From the NCBI GenBank assembly GCA_021234535.1, contig CM037833.1, positions 2,479,217 to 2,543,216 of the forward strand: a stretch of DNA of 64,000 nucleotides, given 5' to 3'. The stretch's first letter is position 1. Each line of letters starts with the position of its first letter. The position numbers and the translations under genes are program-made. The notes below the pieces were generated by a model. That model worked only from the letters and a program-made list of their open reading frames with translations, was not told where the DNA came from and ran no database searches. Shown here in pieces: positions 33,191 to 45,909 of this stretch. Source of the stretch: Stichopus chloronotus (Eukaryota > Echinodermata > Holothuroidea > Aspidochirotida > Stichopodidae).

Positions 33191-35534
33191 AAAAAAAAAA
33201 CTTAGATGGGGTTTTCGGTACCTAATGGCAGAGTAGCATTAGCCATGGGGAATATGTGTCATTAAGCAGATTTGCTGAAGTAATGTTTCAAGTAAAGGAT
33301 AAAAACCATATGAAGCATAGCCTGTATCAGATTTGCAAAGGTGGAAAACCCTTACCAAAGAACCACTGTGACAGGCTTCATCAGCAACATACTATGTTTA
33401 AGGAATTATGTCAGTCTGCTTTCAATAAAATAGGTTAATGTCTGAAGGTACAACACAGTGTTAACAATATAGCTATGGATGCATCGTTCTAGGGGATGTG
33501 TCATTCTAACCTTGGTGTGCAGTACTTAACTACTACATTGTCCTGTGGTACTGCAAGTTTATCGTTGTACTGTAGTAACCTAACACATTACAGTCATTGA
33601 CACTGGAATCTTCAATGACCCTGTGTCAAACAATGCTGTGACATGAAACACATTTATCAGTATTTACCTAACTGGTACAAATTTAGAATCCGTGACTGGA
33701 ACTTGAAAGTGATGTCCACAAGGGTGGCGAATCAGACAACTAAAACAGTAGGTAGGCTAGTGGCTTTTCAGTAACTTTTCGAAATATTTTTCAGTTTTTA
33801 GGTTGTGTTTTTTTCCCCCTTAATCTGACAAGACAGTTACTGGCGTTATGTGATAGGAACATCTGCGAAAATTGTGGAAGAAGGGAGAGAAGCTACATCT
33901 GCGAAGGAAAGAGGTTAGAAGAGGATTCAAACCAAGGATGTTTAGTTCATCATAAGGCCTTCAACGTAACCCACTTACACTACAAGAGCGAAGTTTGGTT
34001 GATCCCCTAACCCTGTAAAGTGTAATATATACGCCCACGTACCCTATAATAATTAATATACTGACTCTACCCTGGTCCTAGCCGTAATACCTGAGCTCAC
34101 TGAAGCCTGTCTTTGTGAATTATGTGCGTCTGGTCAAAGATTGTACACTCGAGTGCTGGAGAAGATAACCACTTTTCAAGGAAGTCTGTCAAATCACATT
34201 TACAGTGTTCCAAGCTGTCCGAATTTTCACAATATACAGTAATACTACATAGCTACAGTATGATTACGTTAGGCTAACTAGGCCTCGAGAGAAATTTGCA
34301 ATAAGCACTTTTGACTGTGGTAAGTTCGTCTCGCCTGAGCCCCCAATGAACCCACAGCCCTAAAACACAATTGTCTTACATTCAACCACTCACGTCTGGT
34401 GATTTGTGCCATCTGGACGACAGCATCAGGTAAAGTATCACTCGTCAGTTATCATTTTCTAAGGCCTGACTTTCAAACGTTACATCTTAGACTGAGTAGT
34501 CTGTGCCTCCGGTGCCATACCGTTACCGGGAGTGTCGTAGTGGCATAGAATGTTAGTACTGTATAGGCTTTTGTTACCATCCACATGGTACATTCAGCTA
34601 GACCGGATATTTATGCTCCCAGATCAAAACAAAGGTGTCCTTTATTGAAGTGTCATTGTGATTGGCCAACCTCTAACCTTTTGTAAACGAAGAATTGGTT
34701 GGTCCTAATATTATTTGCACCCGTCGAAAAACAATGCACTGAAATGGTGGCGAGGATTTTTGGAAATGGCTGGTTGGTCGGTCGGAACGTTATTGTTTGG
34801 ATACAGAGGGACACGCCAACGAAATAAAAAAAAAAAACGAAGTGGAAATTTTGCGATTTCATCAACTTGATCAAGTGACAGGACTTCGGAAAATTGTGAA
34901 GTAATTGCAGAATACCAGTTAAACAGTTTGTGCTTTTCTTATCCTGGTTGACCCATTCCTACGGAGTACGCAAATAGTCACAACGAATTGAAGACTGCAC
35001 TGCATGTATTGTAATCAGGCTAAATCGCCGAATAAACTAATTACCATGGCTACAATAGTTTCGTGGCAGTATCACTGACACAATCCTGTTTCACTTAAAC
35101 AGTACGGGTGCTTTAGATTCGATTGGGTTCTTTTTAAAATGACAGCCACGTTTGTTATCCTATTTGCGGGATTATCGAATGCCTTCGGCAAGGAATCAAT
35201 AACAATAAATAGATAAATAAATAACGCGATGAAAAAAAAAAGCGGGAACAGATTCAAGGCAAAATTAGGTTGAAAATGAAGAAAAGCAAAACGTTATTGT
35301 TCATAAAGATGAGGCTATTGCTCATATTTGCAACTTCATCTTTGGTAGAAGATGCAGTTGCTAATGTGGAGAGAACTGAACAAGGAGCCTGAATGAAATT
35401 GCGCTAAAAATAGTCAGATTTTATTCTTGTTAAATATATCAAACTGGCTTTTGTATCCATTGCTTTCATCGTGTATAACACCTTTGAATTTAGTTTCGTT
35501 TAAAGCTGATTGGTCGTCTCTTGGATATTTCATG
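33191..35534. other. No supported gene
   Basis: A 60-codon plus-strand frame at 33256-33438 lacks known motifs. A tiny HINE-like 5' hairpin remnant (GCCTTCGGCAAGGAATC) is at 35180-35196. Otherwise unassigned. Confidence 0.4.
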
Positions 35535-35588
35535 TGACGTCTGTTTCTGCTTGATAACTCTCTGCAAACGTCACAGTCTATGACGTAA
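35535..35588 (+). promoter_or_regulatory. Cluster of CRE-like TGACGT sites upstream of Kolobok-like gene
   Basis: TGACGT at 35535-35540, ACGTCA at 35568-35573 and TGACGTAA at 35581-35588 sit about 150-200 bases before the first ATG at 35732. TGACGTMA is the ATF/CREB binding core. Their use as a promoter is inferred from position only; no TATA box is evident. Confidence 0.35.
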
Positions 35589-35731
35589 ACTTCACAAGTA
35601 ACAATAAATACCGATAACCGTGTACATCGCTTAGCTAGCTGTCATACACCCGACCGTACGTACATTCAAACACTATACACTTGATAGCCAGCCCACCCAA
35701 GAGTACGAGACCTTCATTCTAGGTGCTTAGT

Positions 35732-35967
35732 ATGGAAGGTACTAATTCCCGAAATAGGCCAATATCAAGGAAAAGAAAATCCACGAATGTGGTCCTCTCT
35801 GAGAACTACGAAGAGTGGGCCCGTCAAAAGGACAGTTATGAGGAAAATCGAAGGCAATTTCGAGCACGAGAAGGTTTTAGCGCAAGGGATTTTCCTGTCA
35901 GTACTACTCACGGGGACTTTGCCAAACACCTGCTGGACATTCACAGTAGATTCTGTGAATTTTGTAG
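35732..35967 (+). CDS. Exon 1 of Kolobok-like gene
   Basis: ATG at 35732 opens 78 codons: a basic start (SRNRPISRKRKST), a helical segment (VVLSENYEEWARQKDSYEEN) and HGDFAKHLLDIHSRFCEFC, ending at AG|GTAAGC in phase 2. The EEW...L....FA.HLL..H pattern is familiar from the starts of related transposase proteins. The exon is undamaged. An in-frame ATG at 35723 is also possible, but the one at 35732 lies closer to the conserved part. Confidence 0.6.
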
Positions 35968-38900
35968 GTAAGCTCATGTGTAGTCTAGCCTAGCCTAATA
36001 ATATAAGTAGCCTAGCCTAAGATAGTAAGAAGTAAGAGCCTGTATGCGTTCTAACTTCTATCTTCTGAGGAGGCTAACATAGTACGGTGGGCCAACTAAC
36101 TTGACTAAGGCCTAAGTTAGCCCTACAGTACGTTATCAGGTTATGCCCCTAGCTATGTCTACTGTACGCCTAGCCCATAGATGTAAGAGCACCCCTCTGA
36201 ATGAAATGAATGACACACGAGTGACATAAAAGTGTAAATCCATTGCAGGTGATGTGTGCTTGCACAAAGTTCTTATTCTTTGAAATTTTAATTAGGTTTT
36301 TGCGCCCTTAATGTCATCTAGCCTAGGCCTAGAGGAAATTATGGGTGCAAACGCTGGCTAGCCCTGAAGACTCTGTCCATAGAGTAGGTATAATCCTGCT
36401 CTATGACTCTGTCTTACATTACGCTTACTGTACACTCCACCTTACAGCCCTTGCTGTAGTGACACAAGTTTTTAACTAATTTGCAACAGAATGCCTCAGA
36501 ATCTGCGAAAATAATTCATACCATGTACCTTTATTATGAAAAAATGATAGCCTATAACCTTAGTGGACCACGCATCATCCCAAGCTACATTTTTGGCTGT
36601 GTGAAAGCAAAATTCTCAATTGGTTCTGCCCTTTGATTGACAGCAAATTTGAAGGATGCAGAGTAGCAGTTTTCATACACCATACGCACTCACAAAGGCC
36701 CATTGTTTTGATTACACATGTCGACCAGAGTGCATTCCATATCACGCGCACACCGAAGTTACTCCAGAAACAAAAACAATAGAAAACATGAGGAAAATGC
36801 CAACAGAATGCAGACTGGCATGTTGAGGAGTACAGTAGACAGGCTAAATATTTCAAGGTTGGTCTCGAATACAACCCTGCTATTTGACCAATGAAATATC
36901 TTACAAGTCCATCAAGAGTACTTTTTTTCACCTGAAATAAGTAGCCTATATTTTATCTCTATGAAGTTTCGAAAATTTGAAATGAAGTAAATTGTTTCCA
37001 CTTTGTAAAGTCATGAGTGGTTGTGATTTGGGCATTGTACATGTGCCATGGAAAATGATCTGTAGGCTGGGGAGGGGGACTAAGCCTAAGTGCAGCCTCC
37101 CATGATGCCCAAGTATAATTTTAAGCAGTGTGAAATATAGGCCTATATGCTGCTGCAAGAGCTGGCTTCTTGGATTAATAGGAAAATTTTTGTAGATTTG
37201 CTACCATAAAGAGATTGTGGTGAAAAAGCTGACAAGTTCTGTTTCATATGGCATGTTATAATGTTAGTGGAATGCAGGCCTAGTATAGTCTGCCTGAGTC
37301 AGTCCTTGAACAGGACGAGAAGTTGGCCTACTTAAACTGATTCTTGTAGCATGATGGCATCCATTGAGCCCTGGTATAGTCTGAACGGGTTGTTTACTCC
37401 AGTTCTGTGCACCGTGTTTCAACTTGACTTTTTGTACTTTTGATACAGCTGACATTCTTGTAGTAGGCTAATTGTATACATCCAGGATGATTTTATGGGT
37501 GCATTTTAAGCTACAGTATATGCTTTCACATGTTACCTAATCTTATGCTTTTTAGCATTGTCTTCACAATATGTTTCTTTATAATTAGAATGCCATGTCA
37601 CTATGGCTAGGCCTACAGTACTATAGTCTGTTGCATACATACACCTACATAACGCACATTAATTGCAAACATTCCATTATCATCTAACAACATAGTCATA
37701 ACTAAACAAAGTTCTTTTTAGCCACAAATAGTTTGAACTGTATATACACGTTTAAAATTTTGAAAGGGAAAGTCATGGTACTAATTAAAGATTTTAGGTT
37801 CAAGTTGGAAGCTAATTGCTGTGGGGTGAAAATAATTGTTTCAATTAACCAAGAAATATGAGACAGGGTGTCCAAGGTATGGTACTGTATAATCTATTTT
37901 TATTGCAATCATATAGGCTACACGACATATCCACGTTTTCCACATTTCATCATTCTACAGGGTTCAGAGCAATGAATGTCAGATAAGAGTATCCAAATAC
38001 CCAGTTGCTTCATCACAAGAAGAGGGCTGTGTGCAGAATGAAGTGTCAGAATCGCAGTATGATTTATTACAAGGTACTGTACTGCATTGGTAGAGTAATC
38101 ATTCAGTTGTGCACAATATTTATGCACAAAATGTACCTAAGTAAGCATATAATTTTCTTTCTGTGCAGCAAAAGGAGCTTTTTTTTTGGTCCCACTCAAC
38201 CTCATTTCAAAATAAATCTTGACAATTTATCTATCTTCAGTACAGCATTGATATGTAATGGGAAAAGCATTATAACAGCATTTCTCAAGTTTATTTTGTT
38301 AATTTGATGACAATATTGTCGATGAAAGCCATTGAAGTAAAAAGAATTAATATACAATAAGGGATAGTATATATGCAACAATTTACGCACTTTATGTTCT
38401 TTTGGCTGTAGGTCAATGTACACTTACTGTAACTCTTCTTTTTTTCAACCAAAACTTGCAATGTCCTCATTTGTTGTTAGCATTACACTGACCACAGAGA
38501 CAATGACTGACTTAGAGGAATCTGTCAATGACATGTGTTCATTCTGAAGAATTCAAAATAGAAATGAACAATTTCCACATGACTTCCAAACCCACACCAA
38601 TATCTTCCTTACTCAAGAAATTTCTCTTTGAAGAAGCTTGGACTTCTGTGGTCAAGAAAGATTTTCAGTTGCCATAATATGTTACATTGTTACATAGGTA
38701 CAGTATGTATAACAGCAAATTATTTCAAGAAATTTGTTTTTCTTTAAAATTCAAGTGCTTCTTTGACTGTGACCTTGAAATTTGGAAAGGGACACATTGA
38801 GCTGTTTTGTAAAATTCACTAAAGTTTTCAAACTACCTGACAGTAGTTTACTTCACAAATGACAAAAGGTCCAACTAAGAAAACCAGGGCCCTGTACCCC

Positions 38901-41900
38901 TATGTGTCACATAGCTTGCAACAGAGTTGAGGAGTGACTAATTACAATTTAATATGGTTTTAAAAAAATTGTGACCATCAACACCGTTTTTGCATGTCAT
39001 ATGCGAACAGCCAGTACAAGCCAGCGTCAACAAATTTATTGACATTAATGTCTTGCTTTAAACTATTGTGGAAATTAAGGTCACATATCTTAAACATTTG
39101 GTTTTTTCTAAGACATTAAATATTACAAAGAATTCCAATGATACTTTCAAGTGGTTTTTGTTTCCATCGGTGCATAATTCTTTGCCGTAAAACTGATTGC
39201 TTTGCAATATTAACTCTCAACGTTAACATTGTCATGTTTTCTTTAACTTTGAAGGGCAAACTTGTTTTGAGCAAAGTGCTCCCCATGGTGTGTCTAGGAT
39301 TGACATGGTGCAGTCACAGAAGTCAGGTGATAATTTGCCTGTGCATCAATCAACACCAGGTAAATACTGTGGTTTATTAAAGGCAAGCTCTAAGTTTACA
39401 GTTATGCTGTATCAGAGGAGGAGTCAGCAGTTCTGCGGTCAGGGGGGCAAAAATGGCTTTTCAGGGCACTGTATAACAAAAAATACCCAAACATATTGGG
39501 GGTGGGAGGGTGAGTTCCGGCAGAACTATAGGGTCCGTGTGTAGAGACGTCTGCGATTTTAGGTGCTAAGTCGCCTCCAACTGCGCGAACATTGTGTGCA
39601 TGTGCATTTATTTTAGTGAAACGGTGATACATGATCTGGAATTATTCAGTGAAAACAGACATGTATACCGGCAATTTGATTGTTTTATTATGTCTCGCAA
39701 AGAATGAATAAGGGCGTACAGCTAGAGGCAATATGGTGTGAAATAACCAGTTGTCGCAACCCTCTTTGTACGTATAGGAACCCTTAAGGACTATCTAAGC
39801 AGAGCACCACCATCGCTTGGTGTGGATCATACAAGAACAAGAAAAAAAAAATTCACTTTTCAAACTCCTCAGATGGCGGGATATGGCACATCCTGGGTGT
39901 TACAAGCTGCATATGCAGTCTTGAAACAGGGATCTGATGTTTGCAGTTTCTCAAATTATAATGAGATAAAAAGTAAATCTATGAAAATGCTAATACATGG
40001 GGTGAGATGGGTTGAGCTGATGCATCCTCTTTTATATATTCCTGGAGCAAATGTTTGGGTGGGGATGAATACACCTTTAGTCCCATGCACACTTTTTTTT
40101 TTTCATTGGGCAGTGGAGTCTAGTAATTGATTGCAGGGTTTCAAGAGACTCTAAGTGAGCTGCCATGAATGAGTGCAGCTAGATTTGTTTTCTTAATTAC
40201 TGAGCCTCGGACATTAATGAGGGGACATAATTGAATGTAATTAACATGTGTGATACTGAAATATGCCCCTTTGCATTGGCGCAGCCAGAATTTTTATTGG
40301 GGCAAACTGAGAATTGTTTGAAGACAATGTGAGAGGGGCACTAGCATCTTTGGAGCTAGTAGCAGAAAAAGGAAAAAGTCAGACTTGCATTTTCTTCACC
40401 ATCTCTCTTACATTTCTCTCATATATTTTTCTATCCGTTTGATTATTTTTTCTCTTTTGTGAAAAGCTGAAAAGGGCACCGGTAATCCATTAATATCGGT
40501 TGGGGGGGGGGGGAATGACTGTCCCCCTGACCATATGGTAGATCTGCCACTGTGCTGTATATAAAAAAAATAATGATTGAATATAGGAAGTTGCACTCGT
40601 TGCTTGCAAATCTTAGTGATGGCATGAATGACCTCTAGGCTACATAGCTACAATGTCAAAAGTAATTGAAATTGTTAAATTCCATGAAGTACTGTACAGT
40701 GCATATATTCCTTGGTACAGTACATGAGGAGTGAAGTAGGCCTACATTAATGATGCATTATACTGTAATTGTTGCAAGTCACCTCAAGCACAGAGTTACC
40801 CAGTACAGTAGTTTACATTAATAATTAATAGTTGACTTTTCAGACTAATTCTTGATAGTATCATAGTCAGTATCCTGCAATAACTTTTTGAAAACTACAT
40901 TGACTCTATATTGAACATCATGTGATTTTACTTGAAAATATTCCTTATTCAATATGTACAACACTGGCCAAGATGTTGGCCCTTTGTAATAAAGGTAAGT
41001 TTATGCTTATATTTGAACATGCAGTTTTACTGACAGTCAAACCCTGTAGACATTAAGTCAAGATATTTGTGGCCAAAAACATGCATGGTACAATTATTTG
41101 TGAACTTCATTTGTACAGTAGTTGGCCGGCATCAGTGAATTTGTGTTTATTAGATTAAAATTACTTTGCATAACTTCCTTGCCACTTGCAATTTCTGCCC
41201 CCTCTCCCTCACCTAAATATGAGGCATTTGTTGTTACAATGCAGTAAAAACTATGCTGCATGTTTGCTGCATTATATGTTGCAAATACTTGATACTATTA
41301 TTACTGTACTTGATTAAACAACAGTTCTTCCATGCGCAGTACCATCTGCATCGAAGTCTGGCAGCCTGCAGCTGAACTTGGCAGAACAGTTTTGTTTACA
41401 GGCAGTTACACCTATTCCTGAGTCAACTTCAGGCAGTATGACCTTTGTGGAGTCAGATAAAGATTCTAATGAAAGGTAAGGAATGTTACAATAATTGGAC
41501 GTATAATAATGCATTTAGAATACAATATACTGTCTACATGCAGCGCTGTTAACATTACATTGCTAATCCTCATGTAGTTTCCTACATATACAGTATGGTA
41601 TACTCTAGCAACAACTGTAGAAAGTGCTGAACATTTTGAATCCACCACTTGACAATGATGATAGACTAGTATATGAGAGCTTCCTTCCTTGTGGAAGGTC
41701 TGGAAGTCTTTCACATATGTATATGTGGCACTCATGATAGACCCCTTCTGTGGGGGTTGTGGTCCACACCCCCCCCCCTCTCTCCTTTCCAGCCATGCAT
41801 CAACTGACAATTAGCATCATCGAATCACTGACAGGTACCTTGGAGATCAATAAAATGAGAGGTTATTGTTGTATTGCATGTGACCAGATATGAGGTGCTT

Positions 41901-44365
41901 GTAATTATTTGCTATTCATACATAAGGAACGCAATGTGTATATTTGGTGCATGATCAATTCAGCACACTGTTTTGTTGTATGGCAGAATGAAGTTGAAGG
42001 GAAATAGGGCGTTTGTTTTACAGAAAACATCCATATTTTTAAAACCAATGTTTGTGGATGCAGAATGATAGATTATTCAAAATAAGGAAGGACAGTAGTC
42101 TTTTTTCAAGAAATAAGTTTCTCACAGATGCTTCAAATGCTTCAGATGCTTCAAATAAATGAGCAGCATGGCTTGTTCTGTGCACCTATGGGTGACAGTA
42201 CGATACGGTAGAGTCCAAGGCTGACTTTGTATGATTGCAAAGGCAAAGGGGTAAAGTTGGACAAGTAGCTAGTTCTAACATGAAGACAGTACTTAGGTGT
42301 TGGTATAGCTATCTTCATGATTTTTTTATGGAGAAAGGGGAGGGGTGTTTGGGTGAAAGATACAAGTTTTGGATAAATTGAAGTTGGACTGCCTCCGGCT
42401 TCAAACTAGGATATAGCTAGTATAGATGTTGATGAGATTTCGCTTGAAGGAATTCTCCAGTGACAAGTGAAAGGGTTTTGAATGAAAAGAATTTTTTCAC
42501 AAGCTGCAGGCATTTCAAAACCCACTGCCAATATCCTGTTCCTATATTGAGCCCAAGTCAATTGCTGTTCGTAGAAACATTTCTCTAATCAAGAAAAAAA
42601 TCCACTTGTCTTAAGGTTCAAAAAATGTCATATACACCAGCAATAGTAGCAACAGATCTTTGTTTAAAGGCATTAATAAAATCTTGAAAGTTGACACCTG
42701 TGAAAAAGTTATATTATTACATTGTTGATTTGCTGTAAGCTACTTCTTTAAAATAAAGATCGCAGTTCCTAAAATATCATGTTTTTCTAGAAAATACAGC
42801 TTTGCCAAAATATTTAAGCGGTTGTGCCTGTAAGGTATCACAAAATTCCAATAGTGCAATGTACCATTTAGGAATATGTATTTGTTTAAAAATCAAGAAC
42901 TTGCCAATGGAACATGTTACATGTTTTTGAGATATGGTTATCAATGGCCATTAGAGAGTGAACAATACTTCTGATTTTCTTCAGTAAAATTTTTCAGTGG
43001 TGGTTAAATCACGTATACATGCCAAAAGAAGTGTGTGCACCCAGTTTTCCCCTAGATTCCCACCCTTCTTTTGCCAATAATGATCACTGATGATCTCTTT
43101 ACACAACTGACATGGTATGCAGGTATGGAAGTTACCTTTATACTGATTAGTTCACCCCCCATCCCAGATTGGTGACTGAAACCTTGGATATCTGCCATTG
43201 GTGGTTTAGTTCCTAGGTGTTTTGCCCCTACTCCCCAATCCTCCTTCTGTCAGATATATGACCCTCGGTTTGTGATTTTTTATTCATATTTCTGTACAGT
43301 TGTGATGACAGCAGTGATGAAGACATGGGAGGAATTAACATTCTCCATGATTCAATGGCCCAATCTGGGTAAGTTACTTGTGCAACAATTATGAAACACT
43401 GCAAATATGACTTGGCACTGTTCAAACAATGATGACCAAACTGGTAAGTATGATAACTTACAAACTGGTAAAAGCTAAGCGTACAGAATCATTGCAATCA
43501 GCATTGTGCAGAGTTGAAGATAAGTTTTGGCAAAAGATGTACCTACTGAAGACTGTGAATGAATGGTAAGGGCATATATACAATAAATTGATGATGATAG
43601 TAAATATGTGTTGGGATGTCTGGTAAGATGTTTTAAATAGGAAAACACCTTGAAAGAGGATATTAAAACACTAGAAATCAGTTTTTCACATTACATCTCT
43701 ATGACAGTGGACAAGTTGTCCCATACGACACGTCCCATACGTCACACTAATCTTTGTATGGTACTTCCACAATTATTAGTAGGTACTTTCTACATATTAA
43801 GTATGGTTTTAAAAGTCACATTACATCTGGAAATGAAAAACCATGGTTAATGTGATTTTCCTGCTTAATTCTGCTTAAATGGAACTTATTTTTCCAGGGG
43901 GGATGTACTGTACCATATTGGCCACAAAAAAGAGGGTTGCAGAAACGGCTGTTTAAGCCAATTCTGCTTGCTCCCGGGCCATTCAGATTATACAGTGACG
44001 TGGAGGCAGGTGTGGAGATCAATTTTTTCAATGAATGGATGCAATGGCTCACTTCATTACCAATCTTGAATTTCATTGTGAGAAAGTCTGGTTTTAACCT
44101 TGGTAATGCGAGATTTTAGGCAAAGTCTTGTGTTTTCTTTTTCATTAGTTCAAGCATCTGATAAGACATGAACTGGAAAGTTATTGGGGACAATTTTCGT
44201 CATGATATTGCCTTAGTGGGAAAATGAGCGTGTTTAAATTCTTTGTTAAAATTGCTCTCAGTATTCTGGTATTCCATGTTAGTATTACCAATAGACAAGC
44301 ATCTTCTGTTCACAGGTGAGGAGACTGCAAATCGCTTCAATCTGCTTTCACTTTTCTTTTCTTAG
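35968..44365 (+). other. Introns of Kolobok-like gene
   Basis: The introns (3.3, 2.0, 1.8 and 1.0 kb) are mostly unique A+T-rich DNA with TAGGCCTA words near 35985-36180. The second contains an inverted copy of the CAGTGGCGGAGC repeat (40508-40556), next to a G run at 40501-40512. A 9-bp ATGCTTCAA tandem lies at 42128-42157. No other gene is supported inside. Confidence 0.45.
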
Positions 44366-45909
44366 GAACCAAATGTGTAATGAGACTGCTGAAAGTGAGG
44401 TCTTCCCACCAGAACAAACTAATTTTCAGGAAATGGAAGATGATGAGAGCATTGATGATGGTTATGATGACAGCATGGCTAGCATTGACGATGCTAAGTG
44501 CATTATTTCTTTGAGGAAAATACTAGATCTATTAAAATGCCTTCATGGTGAAATGTGTACCTTTCGAAATTGTAAACTTCCTCTCAACTATGAGTGGAAT
44601 GCAATTGGCACAGCCATTATTTTCTCATGGGGCTGCAACAGTGGACATAATTGTGGTAAATGGTATTCTCAAGACAGATACTGTAAAATGTTTGCAGGTA
44701 ACATTCAATATTCTTCTGCTGTTACTATTTCTGGAAATAATTTTTCAAAGATATCCCTTTACTTTAAGGTGTGTAAAAATTTTTTTGTTGTAAGTCAAAC
44801 AACATTTTTACGTGTTCAGAGGTTGTACATCTATCCTGCTCTTAAAAGTAAATCGTTATGTGTAGCAGGGGATGGTCGCACAGATTCTCCTGGACATTGT
44901 GCGCAATATTGTACATATACTTTTATGGATGAAAGTACCTCAAAAGTTTTACATCTAGAGGTGGTTGATATCAGAGAAGTTGGCGGAAAGAGTACCAACA
45001 TGGAAAAATGGAAGCAACTGTAAGTCAAGTTGTTACAGATGCACACACACAAATAAAGGCACTTCTTAAGAACTGCACTAAGTATGAGGTTGTGTCTCAT
45101 CAGATTGATATTTGGCATGGCGCAAAAAATGTTGTGAAAAAAGTTGCTGGAGTTGCAAATGCAAAAGCAAATAATGACCTTTGGTTATGGATTCCAGCAA
45201 TTCGTAACCATTTTTGGTACTCTGCTAGAATTTGTGGGGTGATGCTTTGAAACTGAAGTCTGTGTGGCTCTCACTTCTCCATCACATTGTGAATGAACAT
45301 GATTGGGTTTTATCAGTAGATGGATCGGTAGGAAAGTGTAATCATGAAGATAGCAGTCACCAAGGCCATGATAAACCTTGGCTCAAGAAGGGCTCATCAG
45401 CTCATAATGCTCTGAGAGCTATTATGCTCAAAAAGCAGTTCCTGAACACACTTCCGTATTACAAGGATTTCAAGCATACTGGCTCACTGGAATAATTTCA
45501 CAATCACATGCTTATGTATGCCAGTAAACGGAGTTCATACTCATATCATGGTTATCAGACAAGAATGTACCTTGCTGCCATTGACCATAATTATCATAGT
45601 GAAAGAGCATATGACTACACTGCAGATGGAAAGTTAGTTCAGAGGGCCAAATTTAACAAGAGATCCAAACAGTGGGTACCTCAGAGGGTCAAAGTTCAAA
45701 AGGATTTTGGTTATATACCAGACATTATGCGAAAAGTGTTTGCAGCTAGGCAGGAGAATGCTAGGCAGGAGAATCAGGGTCACTTGTCACAGAGAGTAGA
45801 GTTGTCTGAAGATGATCCACAAAATATCAGACCAAACATAGCCAATGTCCCAAGGCCAAGTACTGATGCTTTGTTTCATGAACATAAATCTCGGTTTAAG
45901 CCTGTGTAA
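44366..45909 (+). pseudogene. Exon 5 of Kolobok-like gene: transposase core
   Basis: The acceptor is TTTTCTTAG at 44365. An acidic lead-in (DDESIDDGYDDS) precedes the core. Candidate catalytic acids are Asp in GDGRTDSPG (44871-44879 region), Asp in DIWHGAKN (45107-45109) and Glu in HTGSLE (45490-45492). Near 45005 the text jumps from GGKSTNMEK to a new frame at TVSQVVTDAH, with about a dozen expected codons missing. Near 45238 one base appears lost from a G run, shifting the frame. At 45493-45495 a TAA directly follows the candidate catalytic Glu, where relatives usually have Ser in ESFHN. The tail (FHNHMLMYASKRSSYSYHGY, RMYLAAIDHNYH, YIPDIMRKVFAARQEN) then runs intact to the final TAA. A 9-residue duplication (ARQENARQEN) marks the end. 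Confidence 0.65.

Larger units (their letters stand above)
35732..45909 (+). pseudogene. Five-exon Kolobok-like transposase gene
   Basis: Exons are 35732-35967, 39298-39359, 41340-41475, 43300-43368 and 44366-45909. Each has AG before and GT after, and the split-codon phases (2, 1, 2, 2) join without a frame break. The first four exons encode a basic start, a helical segment and acidic low-complexity linkers (DSNE, CDDSSDEDMGG). The last holds the transposase core: GDGRTDSPGH, VVTDAHTQI, DIWHGAKN, LLHHIVNEHDW and HTGSLE, the series I associate with Kolobok-superfamily (TTAA-inserting) enzymes. It would act on DNA in the nucleus. The core has two frameshifts (near 45005 and 45238) and a stop at 45493-45495. 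No THAP finger is encoded in frame at its start, unlike many relatives. Element ends and a TTAA duplication were not found, so it may be an old host-captured gene. Confidence 0.6.

Noticed and set aside
36770..36890. Plus-strand peptide with RKHEENANRMQ in the first intron of the Kolobok-like gene
   Set aside because: No flanking splice sites in a matching phase, and the exon chain is already continuous without it.
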